From JALFST01 sp022779285 (lineage in GTDB: Bacteria > Bacillota > Clostridia > Tissierellales > Peptoniphilaceae): a DNA stretch of 21,170 nt. The notes below the pieces were generated by a model, which saw nothing but the letters and a program-made list of their open reading frames with translations, was not told where the DNA came from and searched no databases. The stretch lies in assembly GCA_050313895.1 (NCBI GenBank), contig JBNPMI010000020.1; one strand, written 5' to 3'. The position numbers were made by a program, and so were the translations under genes. Numbering within the stretch: the first letter of the stretch is position 1; every line of letters starts with the position of its first letter. Shown in pieces: positions 5,611-12,342 of this stretch.

Positions 5611-7332
5611 ATGAAGAAAAAGGCAGTGCTCATTCTCTTAAGTTCTCTGCTCGTTTTGTCAGCTTGTTCAAATGGTAAGAACAAGACCGACAAGCCGGCA
5701 GCCAGCGAGAGCAAGCAAGAGGTGCACGAAAACATCAAGGATGGCACATATCAAGGAAAAGCGCCATCTTATAATGGTGTGACGGAAGCGGAAATAGTTG
5801 TAAAAGATAAGAAGCTTGCAGAAATTCATTTATTACATACGGATGATACGGAATCCATCACATCACGCGCATTTCCTATCGTAGAAAAGCGAATTTTGGA
5901 AGGCCAAACGCCAAATGTCGATCATGTCACATCGGCAACATATTCTTCAGAAGGCTATATGAAAGCGATCGGCAAGGCGATGAAAAAAGCCGGCTTCGAT
6001 ATTGAGAAAAAATATACGCCTCAGGACGTCAAGATGGAAGATACAACTGCGCAATTAGTGGTTGTGGGCTCCGGACCAAGTGGAATGATCGCTGCCATTG
6101 AAGCAAAAGAACAAGGTGTGAACAATATCATACTGATTGAAAAAGAAGATATTTTGGGCGGGAATGGAAAATTTGATGAATTTTTCTTCGACTTTCCGAA
6201 TACGCAGGCACAAAAAGATGCCGGAATCGAGGATAACAAGGAGGAATATGCAGAGCTTGTTCGTTCCTCCAGCTTTGAGGATAAGGCTTTTGTCGATAAA
6301 CGCATTGATGAAGCGTGGAACTTCGATGCATGGCTTAGAAAGCACGGCATTGAGGCCAATTATGTGGAAAACAAGAGGGATACCGCTCATTCTTCATCGG
6401 AATTAATCGGTCCCTATCTAATTTCAAAATTAGAGGGTTTACTGCATGAACTGAACATTGATGTTCGTCCGGCAAATAAGATGGTAGATCTTAAGATTGA
6501 AAATAACGTAGCGAAGGCGGTCACTGTCGAGCATAATGGACAAAAATACAATATTACAGCCGATCGCATTCTTATCGCTACCGGAGGTTTTTCTTCCAAT
6601 CCGGATCTGGTCAGCAAGTACATTCCGGAAGCAACCGGCTTGATCTCATCCAATACCATCGGACAGACGGGAGATTTCATTAATATCGCCCTTGACAATA
6701 ATATTCAGTTAGGCCATATGAACGAGCGTATTTTATTTAACCGAGTCATCCCCGGAACACGCTATCAGCTGGAGGCCAGGACTCCGGGCTCTCTGATTGT
6801 CAACAAAAATGGCGAGCGTTTCTTTAATGAAGAAGATACCTACAGCGTAGAATTTGTGAATAAGGTCTTGGAGCAGGAAGGTAAAAAAGCTTATTATATC
6901 TATGACGATGAAAAGCTCCATGAACGCGAAGGCGGAATGGGCATGGGTGAATATAATAAGTCCTCCAGTTTAAAGGAACTCACCGAAAAATTGGGACTGA
7001 ATTATGATAACGTCGTGAAATCTATTGAACACTTAAATGCGGTTTCGCGCGGAGAAGAGACGGATCCCTTAGGAAATAACGATATCGGCGATAAAGTAAT
7101 TTCGTTGGATTCCAAATTTTATTATGGCACACCGATTGTTCCCTCCATCCACATGACTTTGGGCGGATTAATTGTAGATCCGCAGATGAGAGTGTTGAAT
7201 AATGACGGGCAGGCGGTAGAGAACCTATATGCAGCAGGAGAAGTTACTGCAACCTCAGGAATTTTCTTGGAGGCTCATGTGATGGGAAGGCTTGCAGGAG
7301 AAGAAATTGCAAAATCTCTTGCCGCTAAATAG
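5611..7332 (+). CDS. Exported FMN-binding/FAD-dependent reductase lipoprotein (fumarate reductase flavoprotein family)
   Basis: The protein has 573 residues. A lipoprotein signal peptide with lipobox LSAC places the mature N-terminus at Cys19, anchored outside the membrane. Residues ~43-128 form an FMN-binding domain whose DHVTSATYSS (Thr110) matches the ApbE flavinylation motif, so FMN is probably attached covalently. From ~147 there is an FAD-binding fold (GSGPSG at 153-158) with LIEKEDILGGNG, LIATGGFSSN, IHMTLGG (His514) and AAGEVTATSG. This is the layout of extracellular flavin-based electron-transfer reductases such as UrdA and Listeria FrdA. Aligned by eye, the catalytic Arg of fumarate reductases is Tyr411, as in urocanate reductase, and the usual GANRLGG Arg is not conserved (EAHVMGRLAG), so fumarate is an unlikely substrate. 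It has a GAAAGGGG ribosome site, is monocistronic, and is followed by a strong terminator. Confidence 0.88.
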   Translation: MKKKAVLILLSSLLVLSACSNGKNKTDKPAASESKQEVHENIKDGTYQGKAPSYNGVTEAEIVVKDKKLAEIHLLHTDDTESITSRAFPIVEKRILEGQTPNVDHVTSATYSSEGYMKAIGKAMKKAGFDIEKKYTPQDVKMEDTTAQLVVVGSGPSGMIAAIEAKEQGVNNIILIEKEDILGGNGKFDEFFFDFPNTQAQKDAGIEDNKEEYAELVRSSSFEDKAFVDKRIDEAWNFDAWLRKHGIEANYVENKRDTAHSSSELIGPYLISKLEGLLHELNIDVRPANKMVDLKIENNVAKAVTVEHNGQKYNITADRILIATGGFSSNPDLVSKYIPEATGLISSNTIGQTGDFINIALDNNIQLGHMNERILFNRVIPGTRYQLEARTPGSLIVNKNGERFFNEEDTYSVEFVNKVLEQEGKKAYYIYDDEKLHEREGGMGMGEYNKSSSLKELTEKLGLNYDNVVKSIEHLNAVSRGEETDPLGNNDIGDKVISLDSKFYYGTPIVPSIHMTLGGLIVDPQMRVLNNDGQAVENLYAAGEVTATSGIFLEAHVMGRLAGEEIAKSLAAK

Positions 7333-7357
7333 AGAAAATGAAATCATCAAGAATAGC

Positions 7358-7391
7358 AAAAGGCGATTAGAAAAATTCTAATCGCCTTTTT
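7358..7391. terminator. Bidirectional terminator
   Basis: A perfect 15-bp stem (7358-7372 with 7376-7390) around an AAA loop, with T-runs on both strands. It lies between the convergent reductase and Crp/Fnr genes. Confidence 0.92.
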
Positions 7392-7416
7392 GTTGCGACG
7401 AAAGGGAGAAAATTTA

Positions 7417-8097
7417 CTACAATTTATCTTCCTGTGTGATATGGATCTGAAAGTGATTCTTTTTTACTGAGAGAATTTCTTCCTTTTGCATTTTACCGAG
7501 CTCTTTCGAGAGTGCGGTTCGCTTCAGATTCAGATAATCTGCCAGCTGTCTGCGGTCAAAGGGAATATCGAATTCTTTCGTCCCTTTTTGGATGGATACG
7601 GAATTCAGATAGGTCAACACTCTGCCACGAATTGTCTTGGGCGAGATATGAAGGCTTCTGCCGAAGAGGATCAGATTTTTCTGCGCAGAAATGGTGAGCA
7701 GATTCTTTACGATTTTCAGCGTCCAGCTTTCCGGATCCGGAAAGCTGGACGCTGCAGAAGCAGATCAAGACGAATGAAGAGAATAAGGCATTTTTCATTG
7801 GCAGTTACATCTACAAGCATCGGCTCGTTTTCCAGCAGGGCATAGGTTTCGGCAAAGAATTCTCCCTTTCCGACGTGACTGAGTATAGTCCGGTTTCCCC
7901 ATATATCATTGCTTTCAATAATGACACTGCCGTCAAGTACCAGTCCCAGATTCCGAGTCAACGTATCGGCATGAAAAATTGAGTCGTTTTTTTTGATAAG
8001 TTCTTTCCAAAGCCGAAAGTACGGTCAGCGCATCTGCAATTTCCTTGGGATTCAGCCCTCGAAAGATTAGAATTTTCTGTAAGCTTGCAATATCCAT
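7417..8097 (-). pseudogene. Crp/Fnr-family regulator with two frameshifts
   Basis: Reading the minus strand from ATG at 8097 (GGAG site upstream) gives MDIASLQKILIFRGLNPKEI and on to ERTYQK. A run of eight A (7987-7994) then breaks the frame; with seven A it would continue NDSIFHADTLTRNLGLVLDG into the cyclic-nucleotide-binding fold (GNRTILSHVGKGEFFAE, LLENEPMLVDVTA). A second shift near 7755-7775 separates this from the dimer helix (FPDPESWTLKIVKNLLTIS) and the HTH domain (FDRRQLADYLNLKRTALSKE) that ends at 7417. Rejoined, the protein is about 225 residues, normal for the family. Such regulators sense redox or nitrogen-oxide signals or small ligands and bind palindromes; one lies upstream (8129-8144). 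Two shifts mean either a dead gene or assembly errors. A perfect 38-bp palindrome lies beside the second shift. Confidence 0.8.
7717..7754. repeat. Perfect 38-bp palindrome
   Basis: The left half, 7717-7735 (CAGCGTCCAGCTTTCCGGA), is exactly reverse-complemented by 7736-7754, with no loop and a GGATCC at the centre. It lies inside the Crp/Fnr gene next to its second frameshift. It has no T-run, so it is not a terminator. The bases also code plausible protein in the regulator frame. Confidence 0.95.
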
Positions 8098-8128
8098 GAA
8101 TCTTCTCCAAACAAGTAAAAATCAGAAC

Positions 8129-8144
8129 TGTGGTGATAACCACA
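8129..8144. promoter_or_regulatory. Crp/Fnr-type operator TGTGGTGATAACCACA
   Basis: A perfect inverted repeat (TGTGGT-N4-ACCACA) between the divergent regulator and ferredoxin-like genes. Its size and half-site style fit a Crp/Fnr dimer. Its centre lies about 41.5 bp before the start of transcription expected from a -10 at 8166-8171, a class II activator position, and about 40 bp before the regulator's own ATG. Confidence 0.6.
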
Positions 8145-8160
8145 TAAATTTCCTCAAGAT

Positions 8161-8171
8161 TATACTATACT
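8161..8171 (+). promoter_or_regulatory. -10 region of the ferredoxin-like gene
   Basis: Two overlapping TATACT boxes (8161-8166 and 8166-8171). No good -35 box lies 17 bp upstream; the operator occupies that place, as expected for an activator-dependent promoter. Confidence 0.5.
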
Positions 8172-8200
8172 TTTCATAGAAAAAAAGGAGGGGAAGAGCC

Positions 8201-9016
8201 ATGATACGCAAGATGATTCATATAGATGAGGAGGAATGCAACGGATGCGGTATGTGCGCCATTGCCTGTCATGAAGGAGCGATTGATATTGTGGAAGGAA
8301 AGGCAAAGCTGGTCCGAGAAAGCTTCTGTGACGGATTCGGAGACTGCTTGCCGAACTGTCCTGCAGGAGCGATTCGCTTTGAAGAACGGGAGGCACCGGC
8401 GTATGATCATGCCGCAGTTCAAAAAATACAAGAAGAAAACAGGATGGCGGCCATGAGCATGAGTGTGGAGGATACCATGAATATCCGGGATGAGAATGAG
8501 AGAAGAAAGCTGATGATGGCCAAGCTGATGGAAGCCGGATCCGCCTCTTCGCATGGAGAATGCCCCGGATCCAAGTTCATGCAGCTGCATAACAGACGCT
8601 TTTCGATGAACAGGAGGAGATGCCGGAAGAGAAAAATACTCCGATCAAGCCGATATCACGTCTGAATCAATGGCCGTGCCAGATCAGGCTCCTGCCTGTG
8701 AAGGCGCCATTTTATGACGGAGCGAAGCTTCTCATCGCAGCGGACTGCACGGCCTATGCCTATGCCGATATGCACGAGAATTTTATGAAGGGAAGAATTA
8801 CTCTGATCGGATGCCCGAAGCTGGATAACGTCGATTATACGGAGAAGCTGACAGAGATCATTACGAATAACGAGATCCAAAGCATCGTTATTGTTCGTAT
8901 GGAGGTTCCTTGTTGCGGAGGTTTGCAGAGAGCTGCGGAATGCCCTGAAAAACAGTGGAAAATTCATTCCTTGGCAGGTTGTGACGATTTCCAGAAATGG
9001 AAGGATTGTGGATTGA
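8201..9016 (+). pseudogene. Ferredoxin-like 4Fe-4S protein with two frameshifts
   Basis: The N-terminus carries two ferredoxin clusters: CNGCGMCAIACHEGAI, then FCDGFGDCLPNCPAGAIRFE. A linker follows, then a domain with ISRLNQWPCQIRLLPVKAPF, GAKLLIAADCTAYAY, TLIGCPKLDN and RMEVPCCGG. The parts are in different frames. One base is missing near 8591 (the frame should run MQLH-x-QTLFDEQEEMPEEKN) and two near 8938 (should run RAAEN-ALKNSGKFIPWQ), after which the original frame returns and ends IVD at 9014-9016. Uninterrupted, it would be about 272 residues, the family norm. Relatives accompany hybrid-cluster protein genes and Crp/Fnr regulators in Clostridia (FrdX-like ferredoxins), but no hcp gene lies here. 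It is preceded by AGGAGG. If the shifts are real, only the ferredoxin half could be made (stop at 8665). Confidence 0.8.
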
Positions 9017-9100
9017 ATCAGATGTTTTCCGGAAAAGAACTTGCAAAGCCTCAATCAGAATGATATCATTTAGATATCAAAAAACTCAAGGAGGTATTCT

Positions 9101-10120
9101 ATGAAGGAAAAAGTCATCAAGGGGAAGAAAAACGGGATGATTGCCCTGCTGGTCATCATCGCTTTGTATATTGCATCCATTGCGATATTCATTTGGAATG
9201 TGAATACATATGAAAAGACAGCTTTCCATATTTTGCTCCTCAGTCTTTGTATTGTTTGGTGGGCGGTCGGTTGGATCGGATTTCTTGGAATTAAAGTTGT
9301 GAATCCGCAGGAGGCATTGGTTTTAACACTGTTTGGACATTATACGGGAACACTCAAGGAATCAGGGATGTATTTTGTCAATCCCTTATCGACTGCTGTA
9401 AATCCTGCGGCAATGACCCGGCTCGGTCAAAGCCCGGATGTGGATACGCCAAAAAAGATGCCTCTTGCGAAAAATGATGACGTTCAGGGAAACATCGGAT
9501 TGATGAATAAAAAAATATCTTTAAAGCTGATGACACTTTCCAACAGCAAGCAGAAGATCAATGATGCTTTGGGCAACCCGGTTGAGATCGGCGTTGCGGT
9601 TACCTGGCGAGTTGTCGATACCGCTAAAGCCGTCTTTGTTGTCGAAAACTATAAGGAATTTTTATCCTTACAGGCGGATGCCGCAGTCCGAAGCATCGTG
9701 AAAATATATCCCTATGACGTCGCACCCAATATTGATACGACGGGGGATGGTCTTGCAGATGACGGATCGTTACGAGGCTCTACGGAGACGGTCGCCAAGA
9801 GGATCAAAGAAGAAATTCAGACGAAGGTTGATCAGGCGGGTCTGGAAATCGTGGATGCCAGGATTACCTACCTTGCGTATGCATCGGAAATCGCATCGGC
9901 GATGCTGCAAAGACAGCAAGCCTCTGCGATTATTGATGCAAGGGCCATGCTGGTCGATGGCGCTGTAGGCATGGTGGAAATGGCGCTGGACAGTCTCAGT
10001 GAACGGGGAGTCGTCGAATTGGACGAGGAGAGAAAAGCAGCCATGGTATCCAATTTACTCGTTGTCCTATGCAGTAAGCAGGAGGCGCAACCCGTTGTGA
10101 ACTCAGGAAGCCTATACTAG
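9101..10120 (+). CDS. SPFH/Band 7 domain membrane protein
   Basis: The protein has 339 residues. Two membrane segments near the N-terminus (about residues 13-31 and 41-64) are followed by an SPFH/Band 7 domain: GIKVVNPQEALVLTLFGHY, GMYFVNPL, the GNPVEIGVAVTWRVVD strand pair and EEIQTKVDQAGLEIVDARIT. An Ala/Gln-rich helix (ASEIASAMLQRQQASAIIDA) then leads to a C-terminal helical part. Such flotillin/stomatin relatives build membrane-bound oligomers that organise microdomains or guard proteases. The start has AAGGAGGT 5 nt upstream. A short gap with ATGATATCAT (9060-9069) separates it from the ferredoxin-like gene, with no terminator between. The last base of its TAG is the first base of the next gene's GTG, so translation is coupled. 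Confidence 0.9.
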   Translation: MKEKVIKGKKNGMIALLVIIALYIASIAIFIWNVNTYEKTAFHILLLSLCIVWWAVGWIGFLGIKVVNPQEALVLTLFGHYTGTLKESGMYFVNPLSTAVNPAAMTRLGQSPDVDTPKKMPLAKNDDVQGNIGLMNKKISLKLMTLSNSKQKINDALGNPVEIGVAVTWRVVDTAKAVFVVENYKEFLSLQADAAVRSIVKIYPYDVAPNIDTTGDGLADDGSLRGSTETVAKRIKEEIQTKVDQAGLEIVDARITYLAYASEIASAMLQRQQASAIIDARAMLVDGAVGMVEMALDSLSERGVVELDEERKAAMVSNLLVVLCSKQEAQPVVNSGSLY

Positions 10121-10314
10121 TGGCTCGAAAGCAAGTTCCGTTGCGAATTTCTGATAAGCTGTATGAAGCCTTGGCTGCTTGGGCAGAAGATGATTTTCGG
10201 TCCATCAACGGACAAATCGAATACCTGCTTACGGAATGTGTAAAGCAGAGGAAAAAGGACGGAAAATACGTCTCTGAAACGATTGATGAAAAAATCAAAC
10301 TGGATATTGAATAA
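10120..10314 (+). CDS. Small Arc-like ribbon-helix-helix protein
   Basis: The protein has 64 residues. QVPLRISDKLYEALAAWAED, then DFRSINGQIEYLLTECVKQR, matches the Arc/MetJ-type ribbon-helix-helix: a basic strand with alternating residues, then two helices and the SINGQIEYLL turn. Such proteins bind DNA as dimers and often repress their own operon. The GTG start overlaps the TAG of the SPFH gene by one base with AGGA upstream. This tight pairing suggests a joint function, and similar SPFH plus Arc-type gene pairs occur in other Bacillota. An antitoxin role is possible, but the partner is not a toxin-like gene. A terminator follows about 65 nt downstream. Confidence 0.8.
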   Translation: MARKQVPLRISDKLYEALAAWAEDDFRSINGQIEYLLTECVKQRKKDGKYVSETIDEKIKLDIE

Positions 10315-10379
10315 ACAGGTTGTTGAAAAAAATTTACCGAGTCTATCCTATGCAGTGATCTTGAAAATTCAGATTTTTT

Positions 10380-10413
10380 CAGCGTAGCAACTGTGGACTG
10401 CTACGCTGTTTTT
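10380..10413 (+). terminator. Rho-independent terminator after the SPFH operon
   Basis: A 10-bp stem CAGCGTAGCA (10380-10389) with TGCTACGCTG (10399-10408), a 9-nt loop and TTTTT after it. Confidence 0.88.
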
Positions 10414-10630
10414 ATGGCAATTTTTTTGTTTTGCAAGATGCGGATGCAAAGAAACCGGCAGATTCCGGCATTTTGCTTATTTTGCCATCAGATCGAGGAA
10501 AAATGCGGCATGCCTGATATCTTCCGGAGACTGTCCTTGCAATAATGATACCTTTTCAAAAAGACTTGAATGAAAAACGGAAATCGCAGAAGATATAAAG
10601 AGACTATGCATGAGCCGAGGAGATGATTTT
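10414..10630. other. Intergenic region before the ClbS-like gene
   Basis: No assured gene. On the minus strand a 44-codon frame (10477-10611) reads SLFEKVSLLQGQSPEDIRHA and ends FFLDLMAK; it looks protein-like and could be the tail of a lost gene or chance. A small inverted repeat CCGG-N6-CCGG and a GGCATGCC palindrome lie within. No clean promoter for the next gene was found. Confidence 0.3.
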
Positions 10631-11158
10631 ATGCGAAAATATGAAAATAAAGAAGAGCTGAAAACGGAAATTCATAAAGCATTTGAAAAATACATTGCAG
10701 AATTCGATGATATCCCGGAAGCATCAAAAGATCAGAGGATGGAAGGCGTCGACAGAACGCCGGCGGAAAACCTTGCATATCAGGTAGGATGGACAACTCT
10801 GGTACTTCAATGGGAAGAGACGGAAAGAAGGGGGCTTCCGGTCAAGACACCGTCGGATGAATTCCAATGGAATCAGCTCGGCAAATTGTATCAATGGTTT
10901 ACGGACACTTATGCTCAGTTATCGTTGGAAGAGCTGAAAACCCGATTAGAGGCAAATGTCAATGCCATCTACGCAATGATCGATTCCTTCAGTGAAGAGG
11001 AATTATTTATGCCGCATCAGCGGAAATGGGCAGATGATGCGACAAAAACGGCAGTGTGGGCTGTGTATCAGTTTATCCATGTGAATACGGTGGCGCCTTT
11101 TGGAACCTTTCGAACAAGAATCAGAAAATGGAAGAAGCTCAATCAAGCGAACGGATGA
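10631..11158 (+). CDS. ClbS/DfsB family four-helix protein
   Basis: The protein has 175 residues. It shows the conserved pattern of the ClbS/DfsB (DUF1706) family within the DinB-like four-helix fold: an N-terminal helix (NKEELKTEIHKAFEKYIAEF), AENLAYQVGWTTLVLQWEE, the LPVKTPSDEFQWNQLGKLYQ segment and a C-terminal IHVNTVAPFGTFRTRIRKWK helix. ClbS is known for hydrolysing the cyclopropane of colibactin and protecting the producer; most relatives in non-producers have no assigned role, so resistance is only a family-level hint. The start at 10631 is preferred to 10610 because GAGGAG sits 9 nt upstream. No colibactin-type genes are near. The gene stands alone ahead of the LysR promoter. Confidence 0.85.
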   Translation: MRKYENKEELKTEIHKAFEKYIAEFDDIPEASKDQRMEGVDRTPAENLAYQVGWTTLVLQWEETERRGLPVKTPSDEFQWNQLGKLYQWFTDTYAQLSLEELKTRLEANVNAIYAMIDSFSEEELFMPHQRKWADDATKTAVWAVYQFIHVNTVAPFGTFRTRIRKWKKLNQANG

Positions 11159-11214
11159 GGGATCCATCGATGATTTGCCGGAGATTTCAACAGAAGGCAG
11201 CCGGAACGATCAGA

Positions 11215-11243
11215 TTGTTTTCAGTATGCATGCACGCTACAAT
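11215..11243 (+). promoter_or_regulatory. Promoter of the LysR gene
   Basis: -35 TTGTTT (11215-11220), 17-bp spacer that contains a TGCATGCA palindrome, -10 TACAAT (11238-11243), about 55 nt before the start codon. Confidence 0.6.
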
Positions 11244-11298
11244 GGGGTTTGGATAAGAATATTATGGATATTGCTTCAGAGCAGAGAGGGGGATCCGT

Positions 11299-12165
11299 AT
11301 GTTACCGAATCATCTTCGATATTTTATTGAGGCTGTTGATCAGAAGAGCTTTACTAAGGCTGCGGAGAAGCTGTATATCAGCCAATCTACAATCAGCAAG
11401 GCGGTAGCATCTCTGGAGGAGGAACTCCGGACAAGCCTTTTTGAGCATGGAAAGCGAAACGTCGTCTTGACTGCATCCGGAAAATTGCTATATGCTTTTG
11501 CAACGGATGTTCTAAATTATTATGACAGCAAGGAAAAGGTTTTACACTCCAAAATCGAAAAGACGGATAATAAGCTGCGTCTCGGTTTGCCGCCGACCGC
11601 CGGAAGCATCTACTTCTTTGCTCTCATTCATGATTTTCAAAAGATCAATCCCGACGTGCATTTGAAAATCAATGATGCTACGTCGCGCTATATTCCGGAT
11701 TTGCTCATCAACGGCGAAATCGATATCGGTGTTGTCATCGAACCATTTGAGGATGACAGGTTTATCAAGAAAGTGGCCTATCGAACGGAAGCCGTCCTGA
11801 TCGTTCCATCGGATCATCCTTTGGCGATCAAAAAGAGTGTTTCCTTTCCTTGTCTGAAAAATGAAAATTTTCTGCAGGTAACGTGGGACTTTCAGTACCG
11901 CAAGGTTTTTGAGCAGTATTGCCGGCTTGCCGGGTTCCAGCCAAATATTTGCTTTGAAAGCAACCAATGGGATATGTTATTGGAATTGGTAGCGGATCAC
12001 CAGGGGGTAACGATCCTTCCGCTGCCTCTTGTTGAAAAATACAAACCTCATAATTTGGAATGGCTTCATCTGATCGAACCTGAATTTCCATGGGCGTTGA
12101 CAGTCATCCGACTGAAACGGAATCCTGTTACCCGCTCTATGCAAAAATTTATGGATCTTCTTTAA
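11299..12165 (+). CDS. LysR-family transcriptional regulator
   Basis: The protein has 288 residues. The N-terminal winged helix-turn-helix (residues ~3-60) has the classic LysR pattern: LRYFIEAVDQKSFTKAAEKL, then YISQSTISKAVASLEEEL and LFEHGKRNVVLTASG. A linker helix and a periplasmic-binding-protein-like effector domain follow (LRLGLPPTAGSIYFFAL, INGEIDIGVVIEPF, AVLIVPSDHPLA, VADHQGVTILPLPLVEKY). It has an AGAGGGGG ribosome site and its own promoter and terminator. It lies directly upstream of, and in the same direction as, the transporter-hydrolase-CoA-transferase operon, whose control region has palindromes with T-N11-A spacing. It is therefore the likely regulator of that operon; the effector would be the operon's substrate or a CoA-linked product. 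Confidence 0.92.
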   Translation: MLPNHLRYFIEAVDQKSFTKAAEKLYISQSTISKAVASLEEELRTSLFEHGKRNVVLTASGKLLYAFATDVLNYYDSKEKVLHSKIEKTDNKLRLGLPPTAGSIYFFALIHDFQKINPDVHLKINDATSRYIPDLLINGEIDIGVVIEPFEDDRFIKKVAYRTEAVLIVPSDHPLAIKKSVSFPCLKNENFLQVTWDFQYRKVFEQYCRLAGFQPNICFESNQWDMLLELVADHQGVTILPLPLVEKYKPHNLEWLHLIEPEFPWALTVIRLKRNPVTRSMQKFMDLL

Positions 12166-12172
12166 AATTGCC

Positions 12173-12210
12173 AAGGCTGTTCAAATCTGATGATTTGAAC
12201 AGCCTTTTTT
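12173..12210 (+). terminator. Terminator of the LysR gene
   Basis: A perfect 15-bp stem (12173-12187 with 12192-12206), 4-nt loop, and T-run 12205-12210. Confidence 0.92.
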
Positions 12211-12243
12211 ATGAATTAAATTCATAATTGATGAAAAATGAAT
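12211..12243. promoter_or_regulatory. Candidate LysR binding region: three ATGAAT half-sites
   Basis: ATGAATTAAATTCAT (12211-12225) is a perfect 15-bp palindrome containing the T-N11-A spacing of LysR boxes. A third ATGAAT half-site lies at 12238-12243, next to the proposed -35 box. A distal recognition site plus a proximal activation half-site is the usual LysR layout. Confidence 0.5.
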
Positions 12244-12244
12244 A

Positions 12245-12274
12245 TTGGACTTTGCCTGCTCTGTAGGCAATAAT
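12245..12274 (+). promoter_or_regulatory. Candidate promoter of the MFS-hydrolase-CoA-transferase operon
   Basis: TTGGAC (12245-12250), 18-bp spacer, AATAAT (12269-12274). The poor -35 suits an activated promoter. It is overlapped by an inverted repeat TTGCCT-N7-AGGCAA (12252-12270) and followed by the 12-bp palindrome ATAAGCGCTTAT (12284-12295). Confidence 0.4.
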
Positions 12275-12342
12275 GAAGGCAAGATAAGCGCTTATTCTCG
12301 TAAAACAAAAGAAAAATGTCATTTTATGAAAGGGAGTAAACT

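Noticed and set aside
7486..7845. 119-codon plus-strand frame over the Crp/Fnr gene
   Set aside because: The minus strand carries clear Crp/Fnr motifs; this frame has none.
11056..11330. Frames between the ClbS-like and LysR genes
   Set aside because: They overlap real genes, and the gap is explained by the LysR promoter.
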